Assembly (NCBI RefSeq): GCF_014137995.1
Contig: NZ_JACGWV010000001.1
Span: 992,001-1,056,000 of the forward strand
DNA: 64,000 nt
Source of the DNA: Promicromonospora sukumoe
GTDB lineage: Bacteria; Actinomycetota; Actinomycetes; Actinomycetales; Cellulomonadaceae
Reading direction: 5' to 3'
The notes beneath the pieces are model-generated. The model was given only the letters and a program-made list of their open reading frames with translations, made no database searches and was not told the origin of the DNA. Made by a program: the position numbers and the translations under genes. The stretch's first letter is position 1. The number at the start of each line of letters is the position of its first letter. Below, in pieces: positions 37,111 through 44,732 of the stretch.

Positions 37111-38133
37111 TCACGGGACCGGGACGGACGACTCCCGGGTGACTATGCGGCACGGTAGCTCCTCGATGCCCGAGGCCGCCTGTCCTTCGATGGCCTCGAA
37201 CAGCCGCCGCGCGGCGACCCGCCCGACCTGCTCCAGGTTCATGTCGACGCTCGTGAGCTGCGGCCGGGTGTTCGTCGTGAGCACGGCCCAGTTGTCGAAG
37301 CCGATCACCGAGATGTCGCGCGGCACGTCGCGGCCCGACTCCCGCAGCGTGTCGAGCACGCCCCGGGCGATCTGGTCGCTGCCGCAGAAGAAGCCGTCGA
37401 CGTCGGGGTACTGGTCCAGGATCATGCTCGCCACGCCCCGGCCCCACCCCTCGCTCCACGACCCGAAGAAGGTGCGGCCGCCCACGAGCTCCAGGCCGGC
37501 CTCGGCGATCGCGCGCTCCGCGCCGCGGCTGCGGTCCTGCGCCGCCGCGTAGGAGGCGTCGCCCGTGACGTGCGCGATCCGGCGGCGTCCGCAGGACATC
37601 AGGTGGTCGATCGCGAGGCCGCCGGCGTTCACGTTGTCGGCGGTGATCGAGATGTCGTCGGGGTTCTCCGACGGCGCGTACGCGTAGACCACGGGCACCG
37701 GCAGGTCGCCGGCCAGCGGCGGGCGCGGGTCGGTCCGCGAGCCGACGACGATCAGGCCCTCGACCCGGCGGGACAGCAGCGCGCGGATGTGGTGCTGCTC
37801 CCGGATGGCGTCGCCGCGCGCGTCGCACAGGAAGACCGACACCTGCCCGGCGCCGAACGCGTCCTCGGCCCCCATCAGCACCGGGATCGAGAACCGGCCC
37901 TCCAGGTCGGACGTGAGCAGGCCGACCGTGCCCGTGCGCCCCTGGAGCAGCCCGCGCGCCAGCGCGTTGGGCGCGAACGAGAGCTGCTCGGCGGCCTCCA
38001 GCACCCGCGTGCGGGTCTCGGCTCGCACCTGGGCGCGCCCGTTGATGGCCTTCGAGGCGGTGGCGATCGAGACCCCCGCGAGGCGGGCGACGTCGGTCAG
38101 GGTGGCGGTGCGCGGCGTTTCGCCCGAGGCCAT
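37111..38133 (-). CDS. LacI-family regulator of the arabinan locus
   Basis: A 340-residue repressor. The DNA-binding domain is TLTDVARLAGVSIATASKAI at residues 10-29 with the hinge LSFAPNALARGL. The sugar-sensing domain includes GLLTSDLEGRFSIPVL, FFCGSDQIARGVL and DISVIGFDNW. The ATG follows a perfect AGGAGG by five bases. It is divergent from the ABC importer operon. The CCGAAA direct-repeat elements near its promoter recur between the GH43 and GH121-like genes, suggesting it controls both groups (inference). Confidence 0.92.
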   Translation of the reverse strand: MASGETPRTATLTDVARLAGVSIATASKAINGRAQVRAETRTRVLEAAEQLSFAPNALARGLLQGRTGTVGLLTSDLEGRFSIPVLMGAEDAFGAGQVSVFLCDARGDAIREQHHIRALLSRRVEGLIVVGSRTDPRPPLAGDLPVPVVYAYAPSENPDDISITADNVNAGGLAIDHLMSCGRRRIAHVTGDASYAAAQDRSRGAERAIAEAGLELVGGRTFFGSWSEGWGRGVASMILDQYPDVDGFFCGSDQIARGVLDTLRESGRDVPRDISVIGFDNWAVLTTNTRPQLTSVDMNLEQVGRVAARRLFEAIEGQAASGIEELPCRIVTRESSVPVP

Positions 38134-38158
38134 GGCTTCCTCCTGTGAGAAGTCGATG

Positions 38159-38177
38159 TCGAACCGTACCGAAAAGG
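38159..38177. promoter_or_regulatory. Candidate operator, copy 1 (plus orientation)
   Basis: TCGAACCGTACCGAAAAGG matches, in inverted orientation, the second 19-bp element at 38245-38263 (CCGAAACCGTCCGAAAAGG on the minus strand). Both share CGAA followed by CCGAAAAGG. It lies 26 bases upstream of the LacI ATG, a good site for autoregulation. Confidence 0.5.
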
Positions 38178-38206
38178 TGTAACACAAACGTGACGAAGGT
38201 TCGTCC

Positions 38207-38235
38207 TTGACGCGGTGGCAAGCCCACCCTACAGT
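38207..38235 (+). promoter_or_regulatory. Candidate promoter of the arabinan ABC importer operon
   Basis: TTGACG (38207-38212) and TACAGT (38230-38235) are spaced by 17 bases. The second operator copy begins nine bases after the -10 box, where a bound repressor would block initiation. Confidence 0.55.
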
Positions 38236-38244
38236 CGCAGAAAG

Positions 38245-38263
38245 CCTTTTCGGACGGTTTCGG
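38245..38263. promoter_or_regulatory. Candidate operator, copy 2 (minus orientation)
   Basis: CCTTTTCGGACGGTTTCGG contains two TTTCGG half-sites spaced 10 bases apart, that is one helical turn. It overlaps the expected transcription start of the ABC importer. The same CCGAAA-N4-CCGAAA arrangement occurs in the 47949-47974 arm upstream of the GH43 gene. Confidence 0.5.
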
Positions 38264-38324
38264 CATCGCGTCTTCCGCGAGCTTTCCCACCGGCCGAGTG
38301 ACGACGAAGTCAAGGAGACGGATG

Positions 38325-39629
38325 ATGGCTACCCACCGCAGGGCGAGCGCGAGGCTCGTGGCCTCCTTCCTCGCGGCCGGCCTGGCGAGCACGGCGCTCG
38401 CCGCCTGCAGCACGTCCAGCGCGGACGGCGGCACGCAGGAGGCGCAGGTCTCGGCCGAGGGCGTCGACGACGGCACGGAGCTCACGCTCTGGACCCGTGC
38501 CCCGCTGGAGCAGCAGGCGAACCTGCTCGTCGAGGCGTACAACGCGTCGCACGAGAACCAGGTCGCGCTCACGGTCGTGCCGAACGACGACTACGTGGCG
38601 AAGGTCGGCGCCGCCGCGGGCAGCGGCGGCCTGCCCGACCTGTTCGCGGCCGACATCGTGTACGTGCCCAACTGGGTCCAGCAGGGCCTCTTCGCGGACG
38701 TGACCGACGCGGTCGCCGAGCTCGACCACGCCGACCAGATCAACCAGGGCCACCTCGACGGCGGCACGCTGGACGGCCGGCAGCACGTGCTGCCCTTCGT
38801 GCTCGACGTGTCGGTCATGTTCTACAACAAGGACCTCTACGAGCAGGCGGGCCTCGACCCCGAGCAGGGCCCGACGACGCTGGCCGAGTTCTCCGAGCAG
38901 GCCAAGGCGGTCGACGAGCTGGGCGGCGACGTCAACGGCACCTACTTCGGCGGCAACTGCGGCGGCTGCCTCGTGTTCACGTGGTTCCCCCAGATCTGGG
39001 CCGGGGGAGAGGACGTCATGAACGCCGAGGGCACGGAGTCGCTGCTGGCGGGCGACACCGCGCAGGAGGTGTACGGCGTCTGGAAGGACCTCGTGGACTC
39101 CGACGCCGTGGGCGAGGGCTCGCAGGAGGAGACCGGCGCCACCTGGACCGGGCCGTTCCTCGAGGGCGAGGTCGGCGTGATGCCGTTCCCGGCGACCATG
39201 CTCGCCACGGCCGACGAGGCGCTCGGCGAGGTCGGCGTGGCCCCCATCCCGGGGCCCGACGGCGGAGCGTCCACCTTCGTGGGCGGCGACGGCATCGGCA
39301 TCTCCAAGGACTCCGAGAACGCCGACCAGGCCTGGAACTTCATGTCCTGGCTGATGTCGGAGGAGGCCCAGGTCGAGGTGCTGGCCAAGAACGGTGACGT
39401 GGTCTCGCGTGCCGACCTGGCGGAGAACGAGTACTCGTCGCAGGACCCGCGGGTCCTGGCCGTGAACGAGGTCGCCGCGCAGGGCCGCACCCCGCTGGCG
39501 ATCAACTTCCAGCAGGCCTTCAACGCCCCCGGCAGCCCGTGGATGACCATGATCCGCAACGAGGTGTTCGGCGACGGCGGGACCGTCGAGACGGACAACG
39601 AGGAGATCACGGCGGTGCTGGGGCAGTAG
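38325..39629 (+). CDS. ABC transporter sugar-binding lipoprotein
   Basis: A 434-residue family 1 solute-binding protein with a Sec lipoprotein signal (TALAAC, lipidated Cys near residue 28). Binding-protein features include DLFAADIVYVPNWVQQG, LDGRQHVLPFVLDVSVMFYN, DLYEQAGLDP and ENADQAWNFMSWLMSEEAQ. The segment FGGNCGGCLVFTW has two cysteines that may form a disulphide. ATG 38325 is seven bases after AAGGAG; ATG 38322 is also possible. It feeds the two permeases at 39743 and 40674. By analogy with bifidobacteria it may capture beta-L-arabinooligosaccharides (inference). Confidence 0.9.
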   Translation: MATHRRASARLVASFLAAGLASTALAACSTSSADGGTQEAQVSAEGVDDGTELTLWTRAPLEQQANLLVEAYNASHENQVALTVVPNDDYVAKVGAAAGSGGLPDLFAADIVYVPNWVQQGLFADVTDAVAELDHADQINQGHLDGGTLDGRQHVLPFVLDVSVMFYNKDLYEQAGLDPEQGPTTLAEFSEQAKAVDELGGDVNGTYFGGNCGGCLVFTWFPQIWAGGEDVMNAEGTESLLAGDTAQEVYGVWKDLVDSDAVGEGSQEETGATWTGPFLEGEVGVMPFPATMLATADEALGEVGVAPIPGPDGGASTFVGGDGIGISKDSENADQAWNFMSWLMSEEAQVEVLAKNGDVVSRADLAENEYSSQDPRVLAVNEVAAQGRTPLAINFQQAFNAPGSPWMTMIRNEVFGDGGTVETDNEEITAVLGQ

Positions 39630-39651
39630 CCGCCCCGGCCGAGAACGGCCG

Positions 39652-39686
39652 GCGTGGTCCCGTCGCGACGCGCGGCGGGACCACGC
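39652..39686 (+). promoter_or_regulatory. Intra-operon stem-loop between binding-protein and permease genes
   Basis: GCGTGGTCCCG pairs perfectly with CGGGACCACGC across a 13-base loop. A hairpin here commonly stabilises the upstream binding-protein message or partly terminates transcription, giving more binding protein than permease. The permease gene starts 57 bases later. Confidence 0.5.
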
Positions 39687-39742
39687 GGCCCCTCGGCACC
39701 GAGCCCGTCCTCCGCCGTCGTCCCGTGAACGAGGAGCCACCC

Positions 39743-40672
39743 GTGCCCGCGAAAACCTCCGCCCGTCCGCCCACCCGGCCCGCCGTCGTCGCCGTCGCGC
39801 GCCGCCGTGCCCTGCACGGCTGGGGCTACGCCGCCCCGACCGCCCTGCTCGTCGTGGGCCTGTTCGTCCTGCCGGTGCTGCTGGTGGGCCAGATGTCGCT
39901 GTCCGACTGGCCGCTCCTGTCCGGCAACCAGGGCCTGAACGCGCCGCAGAACTACGTCGACGCGCTCACGCACCGGTTCTTCTGGGACTCGGTCGTCTTC
40001 ACGCTGAAGTACACGGTGATCGCCACGGTGCTGCTCATCGGCCTCGGCCTGGGGCTCGCGCTGCTCGTGCAGGAGTCGAGCCGCTGGTCCGCGGTGCTGC
40101 GCACGTCGATCCTGGTGCCCAGCGCGCTCGGCCTCGCGTCGGCGTCGCTGCTCTTCTACGCGCTGTACTCGCCCCAGGTGGGCCCGCTCTCGCCACTGCT
40201 GCAGCGGCTCGGGCTGGCCGACGGCCCGGTGTCGTTCCTCGGCAGCCCCGACAGCGCGCTCTGGTCCACGGTGTTCCTCGTGGTCTGGCGGTTCGCGGGC
40301 TTCTACATGCTGCTGCTCATGGTGGGGCTGCAGGGCATCCCGCACGAGGTGATCGAGGCCGCCCGGATGGACGGCGCCAACCGGTGGCAGAGCTTCGCCC
40401 ACGTCACGCTGCCGCTGCTGCGCCCGTCGCTGGCACTGTGCACGGTGCTGTGCGTGACCGGCTCGCTGCTGGCGTTCGACCAGTTCTACATCCTGACCAA
40501 GGGCGGGCCGGACAACAGCACGCTCACGGTCGTCCAGCTCATCTACAACGTGGCCTTCCAGGGACAGAACGACCTCGGCATCGCGGCAGCGCTGTCGATC
40601 GTCGTCCTGGTCGTGCTCGTCGTCGTGAACGTGGCCCAGATGCGCGCCATGCGCGCAGGCCAGGAGGACTGA
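39743..40672 (+). CDS. ABC sugar transporter permease (MalF-like)
   Basis: A 309-residue membrane protein with six predicted helices. The coupling loop reads EVIEAARMDGANRWQSF followed by VTLPLLRPSL. The GTG start lies six bases after GAGGAG; a GTG six codons earlier has no comparable site. It is followed one base later by the second permease gene. Together they form the membrane channel for the arabinan-locus importer; no ATPase gene is present in the window. Confidence 0.92.
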   Translation: MPAKTSARPPTRPAVVAVARRRALHGWGYAAPTALLVVGLFVLPVLLVGQMSLSDWPLLSGNQGLNAPQNYVDALTHRFFWDSVVFTLKYTVIATVLLIGLGLGLALLVQESSRWSAVLRTSILVPSALGLASASLLFYALYSPQVGPLSPLLQRLGLADGPVSFLGSPDSALWSTVFLVVWRFAGFYMLLLMVGLQGIPHEVIEAARMDGANRWQSFAHVTLPLLRPSLALCTVLCVTGSLLAFDQFYILTKGGPDNSTLTVVQLIYNVAFQGQNDLGIAAALSIVVLVVLVVVNVAQMRAMRAGQED

Positions 40673-40673
40673 C

Positions 40674-41567
40674 ATGACCACGACCGCACTCCCGGCCGCC
40701 CCGGCCCGCCCGCAGGCGCGGCGCCGTCCGCGCGCACCTCGGTCCCGTCTCGCGGGGGTCGCCCTGCGCACCCCGTACTGGGTCCTGACCGGCGGGCTCG
40801 CCCTCGTCTTCGTCTTCCCGCTGATCTGGGCCGGGGTCGCCTCCGTGGCGCCCCAGCCCGGCAGCAGCCAGGTCGACGGCTGGGGGCTGGGCAACTACGC
40901 CACCCTCATGGAGTACCAGGCCGGCCTGCCCCAGTACCTGCTCAACTCCACGCTCGTGTCCGGGATGACGGTGCTGTTCACGCTCGTCGCCTCGGTGCTG
41001 GGCGGCTACGCGTTCTCCCGGTTCAAGTTCCCGGGCCGCAACGTGCTGTTCCTGCTCACCCTCGCGATCCTCATGGTCCCGTACGCGACGCTGCTCATCC
41101 CGCTGTACGTGATGCTCAACGCGATCGGCCTGCAGAACACGCTGGTCGGCCTGGCGCTCGTGCTCACGGTGTTCCAGCTCCCGTTCGCGACGTTCATGAT
41201 GCGCATCTCGTTCGACGCCGTCCCGCGCGAGCTGGACGAGGCCGCCCTCGTGGACGGTTGCTCCTCGTTCCGGGCGCTGCGCACCGTGCTGCTCCCGGCG
41301 GTCAAGCCCGGCGTCATCACCGTGGGCCTGTTCGCGTTCCTCGCGGCGTGGAACGACTTCGTCGCGCCGCTGATCCTCATCTCCGACTCCACCAAGGTCC
41401 CGCTCCCGCTCGCCGTGGCGAACCTCCGGGCCCAGGTCATGGGCATCGTCGACTACGGCGCCACCGAGGCCGGCGTCGTCGTCATGGCGCTGCCGTGCGT
41501 CGTCCTGTTCCTCCTGCTCCAGCGGCACTACGTCCGCGGGTTCATGTCCGGTGCGCTCAAGGGCTGA
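40674..41567 (+). CDS. ABC sugar transporter permease (MalG-like)
   Basis: A 297-residue CUT1-type permease with a basic N-terminal tail and six helices. The EAA loop is ELDEAALVDGCSSFRAL followed by LLPAVKPGV. The C-terminus QRHYVRGFMSGALKG matches MalG-type endings. Only one base separates it from the upstream permease gene, and AGGAGG lies just before its ATG. The GH127 gene follows 48 bases later, linking uptake to intracellular hydrolysis. Confidence 0.92.
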   Translation: MTTTALPAAPARPQARRRPRAPRSRLAGVALRTPYWVLTGGLALVFVFPLIWAGVASVAPQPGSSQVDGWGLGNYATLMEYQAGLPQYLLNSTLVSGMTVLFTLVASVLGGYAFSRFKFPGRNVLFLLTLAILMVPYATLLIPLYVMLNAIGLQNTLVGLALVLTVFQLPFATFMMRISFDAVPRELDEAALVDGCSSFRALRTVLLPAVKPGVITVGLFAFLAAWNDFVAPLILISDSTKVPLPLAVANLRAQVMGIVDYGATEAGVVVMALPCVVLFLLLQRHYVRGFMSGALKG

Positions 41568-41615
41568 CCGCCCGTGCCCCGCTCAGCCCGTCCACCACTT
41601 CCCGGAGGTCTCCGC

Positions 41616-43817
41616 ATGCTCTTCCCGACCGGACACCGTGGCGCCGCCGCGCCCGCGCCCGTCGTGCCCTCGACCGGGCGGCTCACACCCCTCGGCCTCG
41701 ACCAGGTGCGCATCACCGGCGGCCCCTGGGCCCGACGTCAGGAGGTGAACGCGACCGCCACCCTGGCGCACATCGAGCACTGGCTCGAGCGCGAGGGCTG
41801 GCTGGGCAACTTCGACCTCGCGGTCGCCGGGGGCCTGGCCGGCGAGCTGGCCGAGAAGCGGCGTGGCCGGGAGTTCAGCGACTCCGAGGTGTACAAGCTG
41901 CTGGAGGCCATGGCCTGGGAGCTCGGGCGCCGGCCCGACGCCGACCTCCAGGAGCGGTTCGACGCCATTGTGCTCCGCGTGGCCGCCGCCCAGGAGCCGG
42001 ACGGGTACATCGGCACGCGGTTCGGCCGCCCCGGGCAGCAGCCGCGCTACACCGACCTGGAGTGGGGCCACGAGCTCTACTGCCAGGGGCACCTCTACCA
42101 GGCGGCCGCGGCCCGGGCCCGCACCGGCAAGCCCGACGACCTCCTGGTCGACGTCGCCCGGCGCAGCGCCGACCACGTCTGCGCGACGTTCGGGCCGGCC
42201 GGCAACCAGGGGATCTGCGGGCACTCCGAGATCGAGCTGGGCCTGGCCGAGCTCGGCCGGGCGCTCGGCGAGCCGCGCTACCTCGCGCAGGCGGCGCTGT
42301 TCGTGGAGCGGCACGGGCACGGCACCCTCGCCGACATCGAGTTCGGCCGCTCCTACTACCAGGACGTCGTGCCCGTGCGCGACTCCGAGGTGCTGCACGG
42401 GCACGCCGTCCGCGCCAACTACCTGGCCGCGGGCGCGGTCGACGTCGCGGTCGAGACGGGCGACACCGGGCTGCTCGACGCCGTCGCCGGCCAGTGGGCC
42501 CGCGCCCAGGCCCGGCGCACGTACGTGACCGGCGGGCAGGGGTCGCACCACCAGGACGAGGCGTTCGGCGACGACTGGGTGCTGCCCCCGGACCGCGCGT
42601 ACTCGGAGACGTGCGCGAGCGTCGGTTCGGTCATGGTGTCATGGCGGTTGCTCCTGGCCCGCGGCGGCGTCGAGTACGCCGACGCGATCGAGCGCGCCCT
42701 GACCAACGTCGTCGCGACCTCGCCGGCCCACGACGGCCAGTCCTTCTTCTACGCGAACACCCTGCACCAGCGTGTCCCGGCCGAGCACGTCGCCGACGAC
42801 GTCGTCAGCAAGCGCGCCGAGGCGTCGCTGCGCGCCCCGTGGTTCGAGGTCTCGTGCTGCCCGCCCAACGTGGCGCGCACCTTCGCGAGCCTCGCGGCGT
42901 ACGTCGCCACGGTCGACGACGGTGGCGTGCAGCTCCACCAGTACGCCCCCGCCGAGATCCGCGCCGAGCTGCCGTCGGGGGAGCGGGTCGGGCTCGACGT
43001 CGTCACCGACTACCCGGCGAACGGGCGTGTCGAGGTGCGCGTCGTCGAGGCGCCGGCGGGCGACTGGACGCTGACGCTGCGGGTGCCGGCGTGGTCGGGG
43101 GTGGCGCGGGTGCGGGTGGGTTCGGGCGGCGGCGCTGGTGCCGTGGGCGGCGGTGACGCTGGTGTCGGCGGCGCAGGCGTGGATGTGGGCGTGGGTGACG
43201 GCTCGGGTGCCGGCGTGGATGTGGGCGTGGGCGTGGGCGTGGGTGACGGTGTGCGCGGCGGTGACGACGGTGCTGTCCGCGAGGTGGGTCCAGGGCTCGT
43301 CGCGGTGGCCGGTCCGCGGACCGGCGGCGTCGTGGTGCTCGACCTCGACGCTGCCCCGCGGTTCGTCGTGCCCGATCCGCACATCGACGCCGTCCGCGGC
43401 TGCGTCGCCGTGCAGCGCGGCCCGGAGGTCCTCTGCCTGGAGTCGGTGGACCTGGAGGCGGTGGGTCTGGGCGCCGGTGCTGACGGTTCGGGCGGCGGCG
43501 TGGACGACGTCGTCGTCGACACCTCGGTCCCCCCGTGGGAGGTGAACGGCACGGTCTACGTCCGCGCCGGCCTGCTGCGCGCTGGCGCTGGCGTTGCTGC
43601 TGCTGCTGCGGCAAGGGCGGGCGCTGAGGCCGATGCTGCCGGCGCTGGTGACAGCGGTGACAACACTGCCGACGCCGATGCCGGTTGGCCCTACAAGGCA
43701 GCGGACGACGTCGTCCCGCACCCGCGCCCCGAGCTGCACGACGTCCCACTGGTGGCGTACCACGACTGGGCCAACCGAGGCCCGGCCACGATGCGCGTCT
43801 GGCTCCCGACCCTCTGA
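41616..43817 (+). CDS. GH127 beta-L-arabinofuranosidase
   Basis: A 733-residue protein of the DUF1680/GH127 family, zinc-dependent cysteine glycosidases that remove beta-L-arabinofuranose. The (alpha/alpha)6 barrel begins near residue 45 (HIEHWLEREGWLGNFDLA). Catalytic and zinc residues are visible: Glu331 and Cys333 in YSETCASVG, and Cys414-Cys415 in SCCPPN, matching Glu338, Cys340, Cys417 and Cys418 of Bifidobacterium HypBA1. No signal peptide is present, so it should act on imported oligosaccharides. Two low-complexity Gly/Val- and Ala-rich insertions interrupt the C-terminal beta domain. It follows the ABC importer genes in one operon and has a CGGAGG ribosome site. Confidence 0.93.
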   Translation: MLFPTGHRGAAAPAPVVPSTGRLTPLGLDQVRITGGPWARRQEVNATATLAHIEHWLEREGWLGNFDLAVAGGLAGELAEKRRGREFSDSEVYKLLEAMAWELGRRPDADLQERFDAIVLRVAAAQEPDGYIGTRFGRPGQQPRYTDLEWGHELYCQGHLYQAAAARARTGKPDDLLVDVARRSADHVCATFGPAGNQGICGHSEIELGLAELGRALGEPRYLAQAALFVERHGHGTLADIEFGRSYYQDVVPVRDSEVLHGHAVRANYLAAGAVDVAVETGDTGLLDAVAGQWARAQARRTYVTGGQGSHHQDEAFGDDWVLPPDRAYSETCASVGSVMVSWRLLLARGGVEYADAIERALTNVVATSPAHDGQSFFYANTLHQRVPAEHVADDVVSKRAEASLRAPWFEVSCCPPNVARTFASLAAYVATVDDGGVQLHQYAPAEIRAELPSGERVGLDVVTDYPANGRVEVRVVEAPAGDWTLTLRVPAWSGVARVRVGSGGGAGAVGGGDAGVGGAGVDVGVGDGSGAGVDVGVGVGVGDGVRGGDDGAVREVGPGLVAVAGPRTGGVVVLDLDAAPRFVVPDPHIDAVRGCVAVQRGPEVLCLESVDLEAVGLGAGADGSGGGVDDVVVDTSVPPWEVNGTVYVRAGLLRAGAGVAAAAAARAGAEADAAGAGDSGDNTADADAGWPYKAADDVVPHPRPELHDVPLVAYHDWANRGPATMRVWLPTL
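43105..43275 (+). repeat. GC-rich simple-sequence insertion in the GH127 gene
   Basis: Imperfect repeats of GGCGTGGATGTGGGCGTGGG and GGCGTGGGCGTGGGTGACGG encode a Gly/Val/Asp-rich loop (GVDVGVGDGSGAGVDVGVGV) inside the beta-sandwich domain. A second low-complexity stretch of GCT/GCG codons lies at about 43576-43672. Both keep the reading frame. They are absent from typical GH127 enzymes and look like slippage expansions. Confidence 0.7.
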
Positions 43818-43870
43818 CCCCACCCACCCACCCCGCCTGCCCTGCGCGGCCGCCGTCCGGCGCCGCACCA

Positions 43871-43945
43871 AAGTGCGCTTCTACCCTGTCATCACGCCCG
43901 AAAACCCCGTGATTCCGGACCCAACGACTGGGTAGAAGCGCACTT
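43871..43945. repeat. Array hairpin unit 1
   Basis: Perfect 16-bp arms at 43871-43886 and 43930-43945. CACCA/TGGTG pairs further out extend the stem imperfectly. It begins 54 bases after the GH127 stop codon. Confidence 0.75.
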
Positions 43946-44134
43946 CCGTGGTGCCGCTGTCATGGGCCCCGCCGAGCTGTGCTCTGCTCGGCGGGGATCC
44001 GGGTTCTCCGTGGGAGAGCATTCGCGAACCGACTGTGTTGCTCTGGGCAGACATTGTCGACTCTGCGCAACACACCTCGGAGACGAAGAGTCACATCGGC
44101 CCGCCCCGCCCGCTGCAATCCGCTTGGAACAGAG

Positions 44135-44209
44135 AAGTGCGGGTCTACCCAGTGATTACGCCAGGAAACTCCCTTGGTTCGGGCCTAATGACTGGGTAGA
44201 AGCGCACCT
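44135..44209. repeat. Array hairpin unit 2 (diverged)
   Basis: Left arm AAGTGCGGGTCTACCC, right arm GGGTAGAAGCGCACCT. Changes in one arm are not matched in the other, so the stem has mismatches. Confidence 0.7.
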
Positions 44210-44381
44210 TTGCCCATGCCGCCGCCCAGTTCGGCCGGGCACGAGAACCTCCTGGCGAGAATGCTCGCGAACCGACTGTGTTGCTCGGCGTAGACATTGT
44301 CGACTCTGCGTGACACACCTCGGAGATGAAGAGTCACATCCGCCCGTCCCGCCGTGTCCGCCGCGACCCCGCCCAGAACAG

Positions 44382-44457
44382 AAGTGCGCTTCTACCCAGT
44401 CATTGCGCCCGGAAACCCCCATGGTTTCGGGCCTGACGACTGGGTAGAAGCGCACTT
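44382..44457. repeat. Array hairpin unit 3
   Basis: Perfect 16-bp arms (44382-44397 and 44442-44457). The interior folds further: GCCCGGAAACC and GGTTTCGGGC flank the centre, so the whole unit can form one long stem. Confidence 0.75.
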
Positions 44458-44540
44458 CCGTGGTGTCGGTGTCGAGAGGCCCGCCGAGCTGTGCTCTGCT
44501 CGGTCAGGGTCGGTCGCGGGGAGAGTGTTCGCGAACCGAC

Positions 44541-44581
44541 TGTGTTGCTCCGGGTAGACATTGTCGACTCGGAGCAACACA
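44541..44581. repeat. Linker hairpin between array units 3 and 4
   Basis: TGTGTTGCTCCG pairs perfectly with CGGAGCAACACA across a 17-base loop. The equivalent places in the two earlier linkers have only 5 to 8 pairs left. Confidence 0.65.
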
Positions 44582-44615
44582 CCGCGGAGACCTACAGTCA
44601 CCCCGCGCCGCGCCG

Positions 44616-44689
44616 AGCGCGCTTCTACCCAGTCATTGGGCCCGGAATCCATAGCGTTTTCGGGCGTAATGGCTGGGTAGAAGCGCACT
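44616..44689. repeat. Array hairpin unit 4
   Basis: 15-base arms AGCGCGCTTCTACCC and GGGTAGAAGCGCACT with one mismatch. It ends 43 bases before the stop codon of the GH43 gene, which is read leftward. Confidence 0.7.
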
Positions 44690-44732
44690 CTCGGGGGCCG
44701 ACCGCACGGGACGAGCGGCCCGCCGGGCGGCG

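Larger units (their letters stand above)
43866..44690. repeat. Tandem array of four ~250-bp units, each with a long hairpin
   Basis: Four diverged units lie in the convergent gap between the GH127 and GH43 genes. Each contains an outer hairpin bounded by AAGTGCGCTTCTACCC and GGGTAGAAGCGCACTT about 60 bases apart. Three of the four are followed by a linker containing GCGAACCGACTGTGTTGCTC, TAGACATTGTCGACTC and CAACACACC. Hairpins start at 43871, 44135, 44382 and 44616, giving periods of 264, 247 and 234 bases. Linkers carry further stem-loops, for example CCCCGCCGAG/CTCGGCGGGG at 43967-43996. No convincing gene lies in this 0.9 kb. Possible natures: REP/BIME-like or MITE-like elements, a protein-binding array, or a bidirectional terminator cluster. 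Confidence 0.75.

Noticed and set aside
43948..44688. Several 60-160 codon open frames on both strands within the hairpin array
   Set aside because: They follow the repeats, lack ribosome sites and have no protein-like composition.
43866..44690. CRISPR array
   Set aside because: The units are ~250 bp, only four, diverged and internally palindromic; there are no short regular repeats with unique spacers and no cas genes.
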